Source: Patescibacteria group bacterium
GTDB lineage: Bacteria > Patescibacteriota > Saccharimonadia > Saccharimonadales > Saccharimonadaceae
Direction of reading: 5' to 3'
Length of the DNA stretch: 11,621 nt
NCBI GenBank assembly: GCA_030917245.1
Contig: JAUPVA010000029.1
Span: 1-11,621, forward strand
Numbering within the stretch: position 1 is the first letter of the stretch; every line of letters begins with the position of its first letter. The position numbers and the translations under genes are program-made. The notes beneath the pieces are model-generated. The model was not told the DNA's origin, did not search any database, and saw nothing but the letters and a program-made list of their open reading frames with translations. Below, one piece after another: positions 5,607 to 11,621 of this stretch.

Positions 5607-6677
5607 ATGCCAAAAATTAATCTAAATCTTGCCGACCTAGAGTCGGAAAAAGTCGAACTTACGGCCTTTTTGTCTAGTCCCGACGCCTATAGCGACCCGG
5701 CCTTTGGAAGTAAAAACCGTCGGCTAAACGAACTCGACGAACTCATCGCTGCAGCCCAACGTCGTACGGCACTTGAGCAACAAATTTCTGAAGCGAAAGA
5801 GTTGTCGAGCGGCGGCGATGAGTTAGCCGACCTCGCTAAAGAAGAACTACCCCTTCTGCAAACCGAGCTAGAAGAGCTCGAAGATAAGTTGTTTATCATG
5901 CTGACTCCAAAAGACCCAAACGATGAGAAAAACGTCATCATAGAAATTCGTGCCGGAGCCGGGGGTGATGAAGCTTCTCTGTTTGGTGCAGAATTATACC
6001 GAATGTATCTGCGCTGGTGCGAGGCGCATAGCTTCAAAACAGAACTTCTCAGCGAGAGTCCAAATGACGCTGGCGGATACAAAGAAGTCACCTTTGAAGT
6101 CAAAGGTGATGCTCCGTATTCGCAGTTGAAGTTCGAGTCTGGCGTTCACCGAGTACAACGCGTTCCAGCAACGGAATCACAGGGTCGAATTCACACCAGC
6201 ACTGTCACCGTGGCGGTCTTACCAGAAGCTGAAGAAACTGATGTCCAAATCAACGCCAATGACCTTCGCGTCGATGTGTATCGTGCGGGCGGCCACGGCG
6301 GCCAGTCGGTCAACACTACCGATTCTGCGGTGCGAATAACTCACCTGCCTTCGGGCCTCGTCGTCCAAAACCAGGACGAAAAGTCTCAAATTAAGAACAA
6401 AGAGAAGGCCATGAGCGTGCTGCGTTCACGGCTACTGCAACTAAAGGTCGACGAAGAGAATGCTAAACTCTCAGCCGAACGACGTAATCTCATAGGAAGT
6501 GGCGATCGTTCCGAAAAGATTCGCACCTACAATTTCCCACAAGATCGAATTACCGACCACCGTATCGGGTACTCCCGAAGCAATATCCCCGCTGCGATGA
6601 ACGGGGATATCGATGACCTGATTGAAAAACTTGGTGCGTACGAGCGCGAGCTAAAAGCTCAGAACGCCGAAGCGTAA
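5607..6677 (+). CDS. prfA: Peptide chain release factor 1 (RF1)
   Basis: Reads UAA and UAG stop codons and triggers peptidyl-tRNA hydrolysis. The 356-residue protein has an N-terminal helical domain (1-100), the AGAGGDEA segment (116-123), the stop-codon recognition tripeptide PAT at 187-189 ([11 protein letters not shown]) and the catalytic GGQ loop at 231-233 ([17 protein letters not shown]), then the basic QIKNKEKAM region. PAT rather than the RF2 tripeptide SPF fixes it as RF1. Gln233 is the expected target of the methyltransferase encoded by prmC downstream. It has its own promoter and no Shine-Dalgarno sequence, and its stop codon abuts the stop of the convergent 202-residue protein gene without a terminator. 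Two internal inverted repeats (6088-6109 and 6583-6610) lie within the coding region. Confidence 0.97.
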   Translation: MPKINLNLADLESEKVELTAFLSSPDAYSDPAFGSKNRRLNELDELIAAAQRRTALEQQISEAKELSSGGDELADLAKEELPLLQTELEELEDKLFIMLTPKDPNDEKNVIIEIRAGAGGDEASLFGAELYRMYLRWCEAHSFKTELLSESPNDAGGYKEVTFEVKGDAPYSQLKFESGVHRVQRVPATESQGRIHTSTVTVAVLPEAEETDVQINANDLRVDVYRAGGHGGQSVNTTDSAVRITHLPSGLVVQNQDEKSQIKNKEKAMSVLRSRLLQLKVDEENAKLSAERRNLIGSGDRSEKIRTYNFPQDRITDHRIGYSRSNIPAAMNGDIDDLIEKLGAYERELKAQNAEA

Positions 6678-7286
6678 TTATTCCTCCGCAGATACAGCTA
6701 TTGCGTCGCGGTCGCCATCTTTGTCGATATCGCGTTTAACAACTACGTATTCACCACTCTCGTTCGTTGGCAACGCCATTGTACTCGACGTAATTGAGCT
6801 AGACTCCTCAGGATGCTGGGCAACATATGCTTTAACTTCCCTATTGCTAAGTACGGCTTCCGAAGGAGTGTTGCGGAGTGCATTCCCTGGTTTTATACGA
6901 ATGCCATCTATTACCAACTCGTCTTTTGAGGGGTCATAAGGAATCTGTGCAGATTCTTGAACTTTATCAGTAAATGATTCGGGCTGTGGGGCTGGTGTGT
7001 CACCGCCACGAGGAGCGATTGCAAGCGCCGTCAGTGCAGTTGCTGTGAGTAATGCCGCTGCTGGAACAAACTTAAGATTTCGTTCATTTGAACTGTCAGT
7101 TTGTTCACCTACTGTTGGCTCTAAGCCCAAGGGCTGTGCGTGATAGCCATTGTCATACGATTGAGCGTTCATTAATACACGTTCTGAAGGAAATTGGATC
7201 ACGTTAGAAGATTCCCCAGTATCTGCCACTATCGCAAGTGCTTGGTCGACGTCAGTTTCAAATGATGTTTGTTTTTCAGGTTTCAT
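6678..7286 (-). CDS. Membrane-anchored protein with a calcium-loop-like DxDxDGxxD motif, function unknown
   Basis: I do not recognise the family. The 202 residues split into a polar, probably cytoplasmic N-terminal part (1-71), one membrane helix (about 72-92), a Pro/Gly-rich linker (93-103) and an exported C-terminal part of about 100 residues. The last region holds DIDKDGDRD (186-194), which matches the Asp-rich calcium-binding loop of dockerin, thrombospondin-3 and EF-hand-like repeats, but in a single copy. There is no cleavable signal peptide, since the helix is too far from the start. The architecture resembles bitopic regulators such as anti-sigma factors, but no such domain is evident in the N-terminal part. 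It lies inverted between prfA and prmC, meets prfA tail-to-tail with no gap, and diverges from prmC around a palindrome. The ATG has no ribosome binding site. Confidence 0.78.
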   Translation of the reverse strand: MKPEKQTSFETDVDQALAIVADTGESSNVIQFPSERVLMNAQSYDNGYHAQPLGLEPTVGEQTDSSNERNLKFVPAAALLTATALTALAIAPRGGDTPAPQPESFTDKVQESAQIPYDPSKDELVIDGIRIKPGNALRNTPSEAVLSNREVKAYVAQHPEESSSITSSTMALPTNESGEYVVVKRDIDKDGDRDAIAVSAEE

Positions 7287-7292
7287 ATCTTT

Positions 7293-7321
7293 ATACTATC
7301 ACACTTATGCTTTTTTGTCAA
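7293..7321 (-). promoter_or_regulatory. Promoter of the 202-residue protein gene (leaderless start)
   Basis: The minus strand carries a perfect -35 TTGACA (7321-7316), a 17-base spacer and TAGTAT (7298-7293, four of six). The ATG begins seven bases after the -10 box, exactly where transcription should start. A nearby TATAAA (7295-7290) matches the consensus better but leaves an unsuitable 20-base spacer. Confidence 0.65.
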
Positions 7322-7323
7322 TT

Positions 7324-7339
7324 ACATGCATTCGCATGT
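7324..7339. repeat. Perfect 6-bp inverted repeat between divergent -35 boxes, possible operator
   Basis: ACATGC (7324-7329) and GCATGT (7334-7339) flank a 4-base centre. The element fills the space between the -35 of the 202-residue protein gene (7316-7321) and the -35 of prmC (7340-7345), touching the latter. A regulator bound here could control both divergent genes. No regulator gene is in the window. Confidence 0.55.
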
Positions 7340-7368
7340 TTGATACCAGCTAAAAAAGCTGACATACT
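7340..7368 (+). promoter_or_regulatory. Promoter of prmC (leaderless start)
   Basis: TTGATA (7340-7345, five of six), a 17-base spacer and CATACT (7363-7368, four of six) place the expected transcription start at 7375, the A of the prmC ATG. No ribosome binding site is present. This is the clearest leaderless geometry in the window. Confidence 0.7.
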
Positions 7369-7374
7369 ATACAT

Positions 7375-8205
7375 ATGACGATTGGCGAATGGCTAAAGGA
7401 TGCATCTAACGTACTGGCCGATGACATGTTGCCCAGTCCGCGCCTTGATGCCGAAATTATTTTGGCTCATACCTTAAAAAAGCCGCGCACGTTCTTGCAC
7501 GCCCACTCTGACGACGAGCTGAGCGCACGCGATGAAGATATTGCCAATGCCCGCATTGAAATTCGCAAAGACCGTGTACCAGTGGCCTATATTATTGGTC
7601 ACAAGGACTTCTACGGTCGTCGCTTCAAGGTGACGCCGAGCGTCCTGATACCACGGCCCGAAAGCGAACAACTCATCACCATGCTAAAAAAACTATTGCC
7701 TTCTACGCGCCCGTTGCCAGGTATCGAAACTATGCGACTGGTTGATGTCGGTACGGGCAGTGGCTGCCTAGGGATTACCGCTAAGTTAGAGTTTCCGGAA
7801 CTACACGTGGCCTTAACGGACATCAGCCGGCACGCTCTGGCCGTTGCCTCAAAAAATGCGCTTACCCTTGGCGCAGAAGTAGAGACTTTTCAGGGTGATT
7901 TGTTAAACGACTATCCGTACTCTCCAAATATCGTGGTAGCTAATCTTCCGTATGTTGATAAATCGTGGGATTTTTTGTCTCCCGAACTCGCGAACGAGCC
8001 CGAAGATGCACTGTATGCTGACGATGGAGGATTGAGCGTCATAAAGAAATGCCTTGAGCAGGTTGCACTTCGCTGTAAGCCAGGCACGTTGCTGCTGCTA
8101 GAGGCTGACGAGCGCCAGCTTGATGATATTGAAGCAGCAGCTATGCAGCATAACTACAGCCTAGTCGCTCGTGATACCTACGCTATTGGACTGAAGTTGA
8201 ATTAG
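7375..8205 (+). CDS. prmC: Release factor glutamine methyltransferase PrmC (HemK) with NLPY in place of NPPY
   Basis: S-adenosylmethionine-dependent enzyme that N5-methylates the glutamine of the GGQ loop of RF1 and RF2, which speeds termination. The 276 residues show an N-terminal helical substrate-binding domain (1-80), the PrmC signature VLIPRPESE (90-98), the SAM-binding motif I VDVGTGSG (123-130), the acidic end of the next strand TDIS (148-151) and the catalytic loop ANLPYVD (189-195). The family motif is normally NPPY; here Leu191 replaces the first proline, while Asn190, Pro192 and Tyr193 are kept. The substrate gene prfA lies upstream, split from prmC by the inverted 202-residue protein gene. 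It has its own promoter and no ribosome binding site. Its stop overlaps the stop of the convergent htrA by three bases with no terminator between. Confidence 0.93.
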   Translation: MTIGEWLKDASNVLADDMLPSPRLDAEIILAHTLKKPRTFLHAHSDDELSARDEDIANARIEIRKDRVPVAYIIGHKDFYGRRFKVTPSVLIPRPESEQLITMLKKLLPSTRPLPGIETMRLVDVGTGSGCLGITAKLEFPELHVALTDISRHALAVASKNALTLGAEVETFQGDLLNDYPYSPNIVVANLPYVDKSWDFLSPELANEPEDALYADDGGLSVIKKCLEQVALRCKPGTLLLLEADERQLDDIEAAAMQHNYSLVARDTYAIGLKLN

Positions 8206-9434
8206 TTCTGATACGTACCGAGTGTAGCCCTGAGCTTAATTTCTCGGCCATCTCTTAGTACTGTCAGTTCAACGCTATCGCCGGGCTCATGTTCGGAAAT
8301 AAGCGTTGAAACACTCGCGACTTCGCCGACTCGATAGCCATTTACTGCCGTTAAGATATCGCCGTCCTTTACCCCCGCTTTATCTGCTGGACCGCCCTCT
8401 TGTACGCTACGGCCGCGTTCAGATGTTATGTAATCACCTTTGTCGGATTTCAGATTGTACTCTGCCTTTACTGTTGGCGTAATAGAAACATACTGCACTC
8501 CCAGGTATGCCCGTTCAACCTTACCGGTCTTTATAACATGTTCGAGCATTCCCTTTGTAGCGCCAATAGGTATGGCAAACCCAATACTCTGTGCGTCGGC
8601 TGCAATCGCAGTGTTAATACCTATAACTTGACCTTTTAGGTTAAGAAGCGGGCCTCCAGAGTTTCCTGAATTAATTGCCGCGTCAGTTTGAAGTAAGTCA
8701 TTTAAGCTTTCGGCGTCTGTTGCAGACCGACCATCACTGGAAGCGACAACAGGTCGACCAGTGCCCGAGATAATACCGCTCGTGACTGTATTTTGGTACT
8801 GGCCAAGTGCGTTACCAATAGCAACGACCGACTGACCAATACGAATCGTTTTAGAATCACCCAGCGTAATTGCCGGTAAGTCACTGACGTTCCTGATTTT
8901 CAAAAATGCAACGTCATTCAACGGGTCGACCCCTAGTACATCGACGTTCTCGTACTGTTTGCCGTTCGGGGCAATCACCGTTACGGTATCGGCTCCTTCT
9001 ACGACATGCTTATTAGTCATCACATACCCGTTTGCGCTGACGATCATTCCCGTACCCGCTCCTTGTTGGTTGTACGTCTGGCCATAGAACCGTGACGACT
9101 GTGTGGTGGAAGTTAAAATCGACACAACACTAGGGCTCACCGCTTTTGCAACAGCGGCAATTGACTCTTCATCAGGAGTCATAACTCGATTGCCATCTTC
9201 TTTCGATGTATTGAGTACGGTCAAACCTGAGTTTGTGCCGTCAACGACATCTTGAAGTACAGCACCCCCGAATCCGCTCAAAAGTCCGAGTCCCACGACT
9301 ACAGGGACTAACCAAGGCCATTTTTTTGATACTTCTGAACTGTTGGCAGGTGCTGATTCCTTAATTGGAGTCGAGCTATGCTCGGTTATGAGCTTTTGGT
9401 CATCAGTGTGTTTCGTTGATGATGAATTATCCAT
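8202..9434 (-). CDS. htrA: HtrA/DegP-family serine protease with a membrane anchor and one PDZ domain
   Basis: Surface protease/chaperone that handles misfolded exported proteins. From the ATG at 9434 it has 410 residues: a polar cytoplasmic stretch (1-37), a membrane helix (about 39-61), a linker, the trypsin-like domain with the triad His143 (TNKHVVEG), Asp174 (PLNDVAFLK) and Ser258 (NSGNSGGPLL), and one PDZ domain (about 309-405) with the AYLGVQY entry strand and PADKAGVKDGD. It is an anchored, single-PDZ form, like DegS or Gram-positive HtrA. The frame is open nine codons further upstream, but the ATG at 9434 has an AGGAGG ribosome binding site (9444-9449) nine bases ahead. It is the last gene of the LCP - membrane protein - htrA unit and ends overlapping prmC tail-to-tail. 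Confidence 0.95.
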   Translation of the reverse strand: MDNSSSTKHTDDQKLITEHSSTPIKESAPANSSEVSKKWPWLVPVVVGLGLLSGFGGAVLQDVVDGTNSGLTVLNTSKEDGNRVMTPDEESIAAVAKAVSPSVVSILTSTTQSSRFYGQTYNQQGAGTGMIVSANGYVMTNKHVVEGADTVTVIAPNGKQYENVDVLGVDPLNDVAFLKIRNVSDLPAITLGDSKTIRIGQSVVAIGNALGQYQNTVTSGIISGTGRPVVASSDGRSATDAESLNDLLQTDAAINSGNSGGPLLNLKGQVIGINTAIAADAQSIGFAIPIGATKGMLEHVIKTGKVERAYLGVQYVSITPTVKAEYNLKSDKGDYITSERGRSVQEGGPADKAGVKDGDILTAVNGYRVGEVASVSTLISEHEPGDSVELTVLRDGREIKLRATLGTYQN

Positions 9435-9443
9435 GAGTAAATG

Positions 9444-9449
9444 CCTCCT
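9444..9449 (-). promoter_or_regulatory. Ribosome binding site deciding the htrA start
   Basis: AGGAGG on the minus strand, a perfect Shine-Dalgarno core, lies nine bases before the ATG at 9434. A start nine codons further upstream would leave this site inside the coding region. It supports re-initiation on a message shared with the upstream membrane protein gene. Confidence 0.85.
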
Positions 9450-9470
9450 CTCTCTATTCAAATCTATCTA

Positions 9471-10244
9471 TCAAATGGTTGCTGTGCCACCAAAAACAAA
9501 CAGTACGACGCCTATAATGCTTAGCGACAGCAGCGCTGGCATCATGACTTCGCCAGATACAATTTTTCCGTTTTTGTGATGGCTTACGTACACACGCTCG
9601 GCCAAGAAACTAAGGGAAGCAATAATAACGACGACTTGAGCCAACATCAGAGATTGCCCCACTTCATAACCTATAGTCCAGTGGTAGGCCAGCCACATGA
9701 TTTCGGCAACAACAAACCCCCATAGCAGACTAAGGAAGTTAATGTGCGATTCATGTTGAACGCTCAATATGTGCCGGGTAGCCGCAGAGCCGACGAGCCA
9801 CGAAGCAAGTACGACAACTGAAGCGGGTAGTCCAGCCGAAACTTGTACAATCGCGGCGAGACCGAATACCAACCCAACAAATGACTGCGCAGCAACATAG
9901 GTTCGCTTAGATTTTGGCTTTAGGAACAGTAGCCAACCTATATACAGGACGGTTAGGCCGATTTGCGTCACAATTGCGCCACTTGCGGCATAGAGAAGCA
10001 CCACCATGCTTACTCCAACAATGACATCCACCATGTTAGCTCGAATATTTGCAGACCAGTACCTGGAGCGGACGGCAAAAATACGCCACTTACTAAGAAG
10101 CACTAGCCCTAACGCTGGCCACGGTACGTTTACCACAAGCACCAACACCAATAACATGATGGCAAGGGCGATGTTCAATATAATGTAGGCGACTTCGCTC
10201 AGAAACGAGCGGCGCCGTATCGATTTCAGCAGTTCCATATGCAT
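9471..10244 (-). CDS. Polytopic membrane protein of unknown function
   Basis: I do not recognise the family. The 257 residues begin with a basic segment (KSIRRR, 7-12) and contain about eight hydrophobic spans, near 18-38, 40-52, 72-90, 91-109, 116-137, 139-160, 168-190 and 197-218, with a last one at 232-253. The most distinctive soluble stretch is the basic-aromatic loop KWRIFAVRSRYWSANIRAN (52-70), probably cytoplasmic. No catalytic motif is evident. Two ATG codons are possible, 10244 and 10238. A GAGG site at 10259-10256 suits the first; an extended -10 box suits a leaderless start at the second. It lies 24 bases after the LCP gene and 36 bases before htrA, all on the same strand, which suggests work in wall assembly or envelope maintenance (inference). 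The stop is TGA followed directly by an in-frame TAG. Confidence 0.85.
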   Translation of the reverse strand: MHMELLKSIRRRSFLSEVAYIILNIALAIMLLVLVLVVNVPWPALGLVLLSKWRIFAVRSRYWSANIRANMVDVIVGVSMVVLLYAASGAIVTQIGLTVLYIGWLLFLKPKSKRTYVAAQSFVGLVFGLAAIVQVSAGLPASVVVLASWLVGSAATRHILSVQHESHINFLSLLWGFVVAEIMWLAYHWTIGYEVGQSLMLAQVVVIIASLSFLAERVYVSHHKNGKIVSGEVMMPALLSLSIIGVVLFVFGGTATI

Positions 10245-10246
10245 TT

Positions 10247-10260
10247 ATTGTACCACCTCG
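10247..10260 (-). promoter_or_regulatory. Overlapping ribosome binding site and extended -10 box before the 257-residue membrane protein gene
   Basis: The minus strand reads GAGG (10259-10256) merging into TGGTACAAT (10255-10247). The first can serve as a Shine-Dalgarno sequence for the ATG at 10244. The second is an extended -10 whose start point would fall about two bases before the ATG at 10238. The gene may therefore be read both from the LCP transcript and from an internal promoter that also feeds htrA. Confidence 0.45.
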
Positions 10261-10268
10261 GAAGATGA

Positions 10269-11621
10269 TTATTCACCGGTATCAAGACTAGCCGTTCCAA
10301 CGATGACGACAAAGTCGACGCCCTCATCGACCGCAAATCCTGGATCAGTCGTGACAAGCTGTACTCCGTATCGTTTCGACAGCGCAGCAGCGGTACCGCC
10401 TTTTTCGGTCTTGTTTATGCGGTAGATTGTGGTTGTCTTGTAATCATTCGTCGGTGCATTCGTTGCGTTAGAGACCGTATAGCCGGCTTCGGTCAGACGC
10501 CCTGACTCAGTTAATGCGACTCCTGCTACACCCGTTCCGTTCATCACCACAATACTCGCGGCTTCTCGAGCCATTGGGTCGCTCGACATGTTTTTGTCGA
10601 CAAATGCCTGTATTGCAGCGTATTCAAACGTCCCTGCGGTTGGAATTACTCCTCCCATTCCAGGTGCGACAAGCTCTTCACCCTCTTTGACTAATGATAG
10701 CGATTGAATTGCGTCTGAAGGAATATCTTGACCAAGCTGCATTAATGTTCGCACTTCTGCAGTAGCAAAATCCGTGCGAAGGTTATTCCCCAGCGCATCA
10801 ATCAGCCCCGTTACTTTACCGACATCGGTCAGCGTACCTGCGCTAACAGCCTTTTCTCGAATAGCTTTTACAATTTTTTGCTGATTTACTTCGCGGTCAA
10901 AATTAGATCGCTCCAATCCATACGTAGGAGCTGATGCGCCTCTTGCTTGCGCCAAGTAAAGCGCTCTTTCAGGGTCGAGCGTGACCTTACCATTCGGAAA
11001 GTCGATGAAGTGGCCGCTAGGTGGACAATTCTTTAGAATTGTCGCGCGAGATGCTCGAGCGTTCCCCGCCTTACACTTCCAGTCGAAGTTTGAATCCATA
11101 ATGCCTCGGGGGTCAGTACTTTCAATCGTCACATCAATTGACCCAAGCGCTTTTACGGTGTCGCGGACCACGGTGTAATTTACATGGGCGTAATACTGCA
11201 CATCAAGGCCTAAAATATCGCCAACTTTGTCTTTCAGTGCTTTCGCACCGTCTTTTTCTTTGTCTGGGTCTCCCTCATCCGAATAGCAGCCGTAAAGAGC
11301 GTTTATTTTTCCCTGATAGCCGGCAAAGCAAGCCTCGCCATAATCAACAATGAGGTCGCGGGGGACGCTCATCATGTATGCGTCTTTTTTGTTCTGGTCG
11401 ATACTAATCACCATAATCGAATCTGTTAGATACGCAGCTTCGTGTCCCGGGTCATCTTCGCTGGTACCAAACACTAATACGTTCGAGCGGCCATTCTCAT
11501 CCATTTTTAGAGGTCGAGATTGGAAGATATCAAAGACGTTCCCCTGTAGCACGTTTCCACTTGCAATCAACGCTTTAATGCCGACAAACAAACCAAGCCC
11601 CACAAGAAGCACAATAAGAAT
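10269..11621 (-). CDS. LytR-CpsA-Psr (LCP) family wall-polymer ligase with LytR_C domain, 5' end outside the window
   Basis: LCP enzymes move polyprenyl-linked glycopolymers such as teichoic acid or capsule onto peptidoglycan, outside the membrane. Counting from the GTG at 11612, a hydrophobic anchor is followed by the LCP domain: NVLVFGT (44-50), TDSIMVISID (63-72, Asp64), MSVPRDLIVD (81-90, Arg85 and Asp86) and KINALYGCY (102-110). Then come the SIDVTI strand and the RSNFDREVNQQKIVKAI helix that carries further conserved Arg residues. The C-terminus has a LytR_C domain (about 352-440, starting ASIVVMNGTGVAG). The frame stays open through three more hydrophobic codons to the window edge, so the anchor and start are incomplete; the GTG is probably internal. 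It supplies the first gene seen of the LCP - membrane protein - htrA unit. The lipid carrier it needs is made by uppS, also in this window. Confidence 0.93.
   Translation of the reverse strand: MLIVLLVGLGLFVGIKALIASGNVLQGNVFDIFQSRPLKMDENGRSNVLVFGTSEDDPGHEAAYLTDSIMVISIDQNKKDAYMMSVPRDLIVDYGEACFAGYQGKINALYGCYSDEGDPDKEKDGAKALKDKVGDILGLDVQYYAHVNYTVVRDTVKALGSIDVTIESTDPRGIMDSNFDWKCKAGNARASRATILKNCPPSGHFIDFPNGKVTLDPERALYLAQARGASAPTYGLERSNFDREVNQQKIVKAIREKAVSAGTLTDVGKVTGLIDALGNNLRTDFATAEVRTLMQLGQDIPSDAIQSLSLVKEGEELVAPGMGGVIPTAGTFEYAAIQAFVDKNMSSDPMAREAASIVVMNGTGVAGVALTESGRLTEAGYTVSNATNAPTNDYKTTTIYRINKTEKGGTAAALSKRYGVQLVTTDPGFAVDEGVDFVVIVGTASLDTGE

Noticed and set aside
7348..7360. AGCT-AAAAA-AGCT hairpin in the prmC promoter spacer
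   Set aside because: Arms of only four bases with an A-rich loop; it lies between the -35 and -10 boxes and would not be transcribed from the predicted start.
1..11621. Recoded UGA (as in Gracilibacteria and Absconditabacteria)
   Set aside because: All core proteins run full length without in-frame TGA, one gene uses TGA as a stop, and GC content is too high for those groups. The standard code fits.
1..11621. Mobile elements, CRISPR arrays, tRNA or rRNA genes, phage or defence genes
   Set aside because: No transposase, integrase, spaced direct repeats, cloverleaf-like segments or defence domains were seen. The content is housekeeping, so I do not claim a new defence or mobile system here.

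Overview
The window is gene-dense bacterial chromosome of roughly balanced GC, with almost no spare DNA and no intergenic gap longer than about 120 bases. It carries core translation and cell-envelope genes. The EF-Ts is short, there is a zinc-free bL31 with a basic tail, an LCP wall-polymer ligase, a type IV prepilin, and many genes that begin right at their promoters. Together these suggest a small-genome, Gram-positive-like member of the Candidate Phyla Radiation, most likely Candidatus Saccharibacteria (TM7). That assignment is inferred from protein character, not from a search.

Left block (1-4160, mostly minus strand). This is a reduced form of the widespread rpsB-tsf-pyrH-frr-uppS-cdsA-dxr-rseP cluster: rpsB and tsf, then frr, uppS and the start of rseP (running off the left edge). 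pyrH, cdsA and dxr are missing from their usual places. A plus-strand recF sits between tsf and frr, ending at a two-way terminator shared with tsf. The rpsB leader (about 4040-4121) contains two crossing 9-bp helices, one of which hides the rpsB ribosome binding site. It is a good candidate for a translation-control RNA.

Middle block (4157-8205). A minus-strand type IV prepilin gene and a plus-strand rpmE2 (bL31) diverge from overlapping promoters. The plus-strand series rpmE2 - small membrane protein - prfA (RF1) - prmC (RF1/RF2 glutamine methyltransferase) resembles the common rpmE-prfA-prmC order. It is interrupted by an inverted gene for a membrane-anchored protein of unknown role (6678-7286), which leaves prmC with its own promoter. 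A palindrome lies exactly between the -35 boxes of that divergent pair.

Right block (8202-11621, minus strand). This looks like an operon in the order LCP ligase (5' end beyond the window), an unknown multi-span membrane protein, then an HtrA/DegP serine protease. It concerns the cell wall and its quality control.

A consistent pattern runs through the window. First-in-unit genes (recF, the prepilin, rpmE2, the 131-residue protein, prfA, the 202-residue protein, prmC and perhaps the 257-residue protein) have a -10 box ending 7-10 bases before the ATG; all but the last clearly lack a Shine-Dalgarno sequence, which indicates leaderless or nearly leaderless mRNAs. Genes inside operons (tsf, htrA, rseP) and those with real leaders (rpsB, frr) have clear Shine-Dalgarno sequences.
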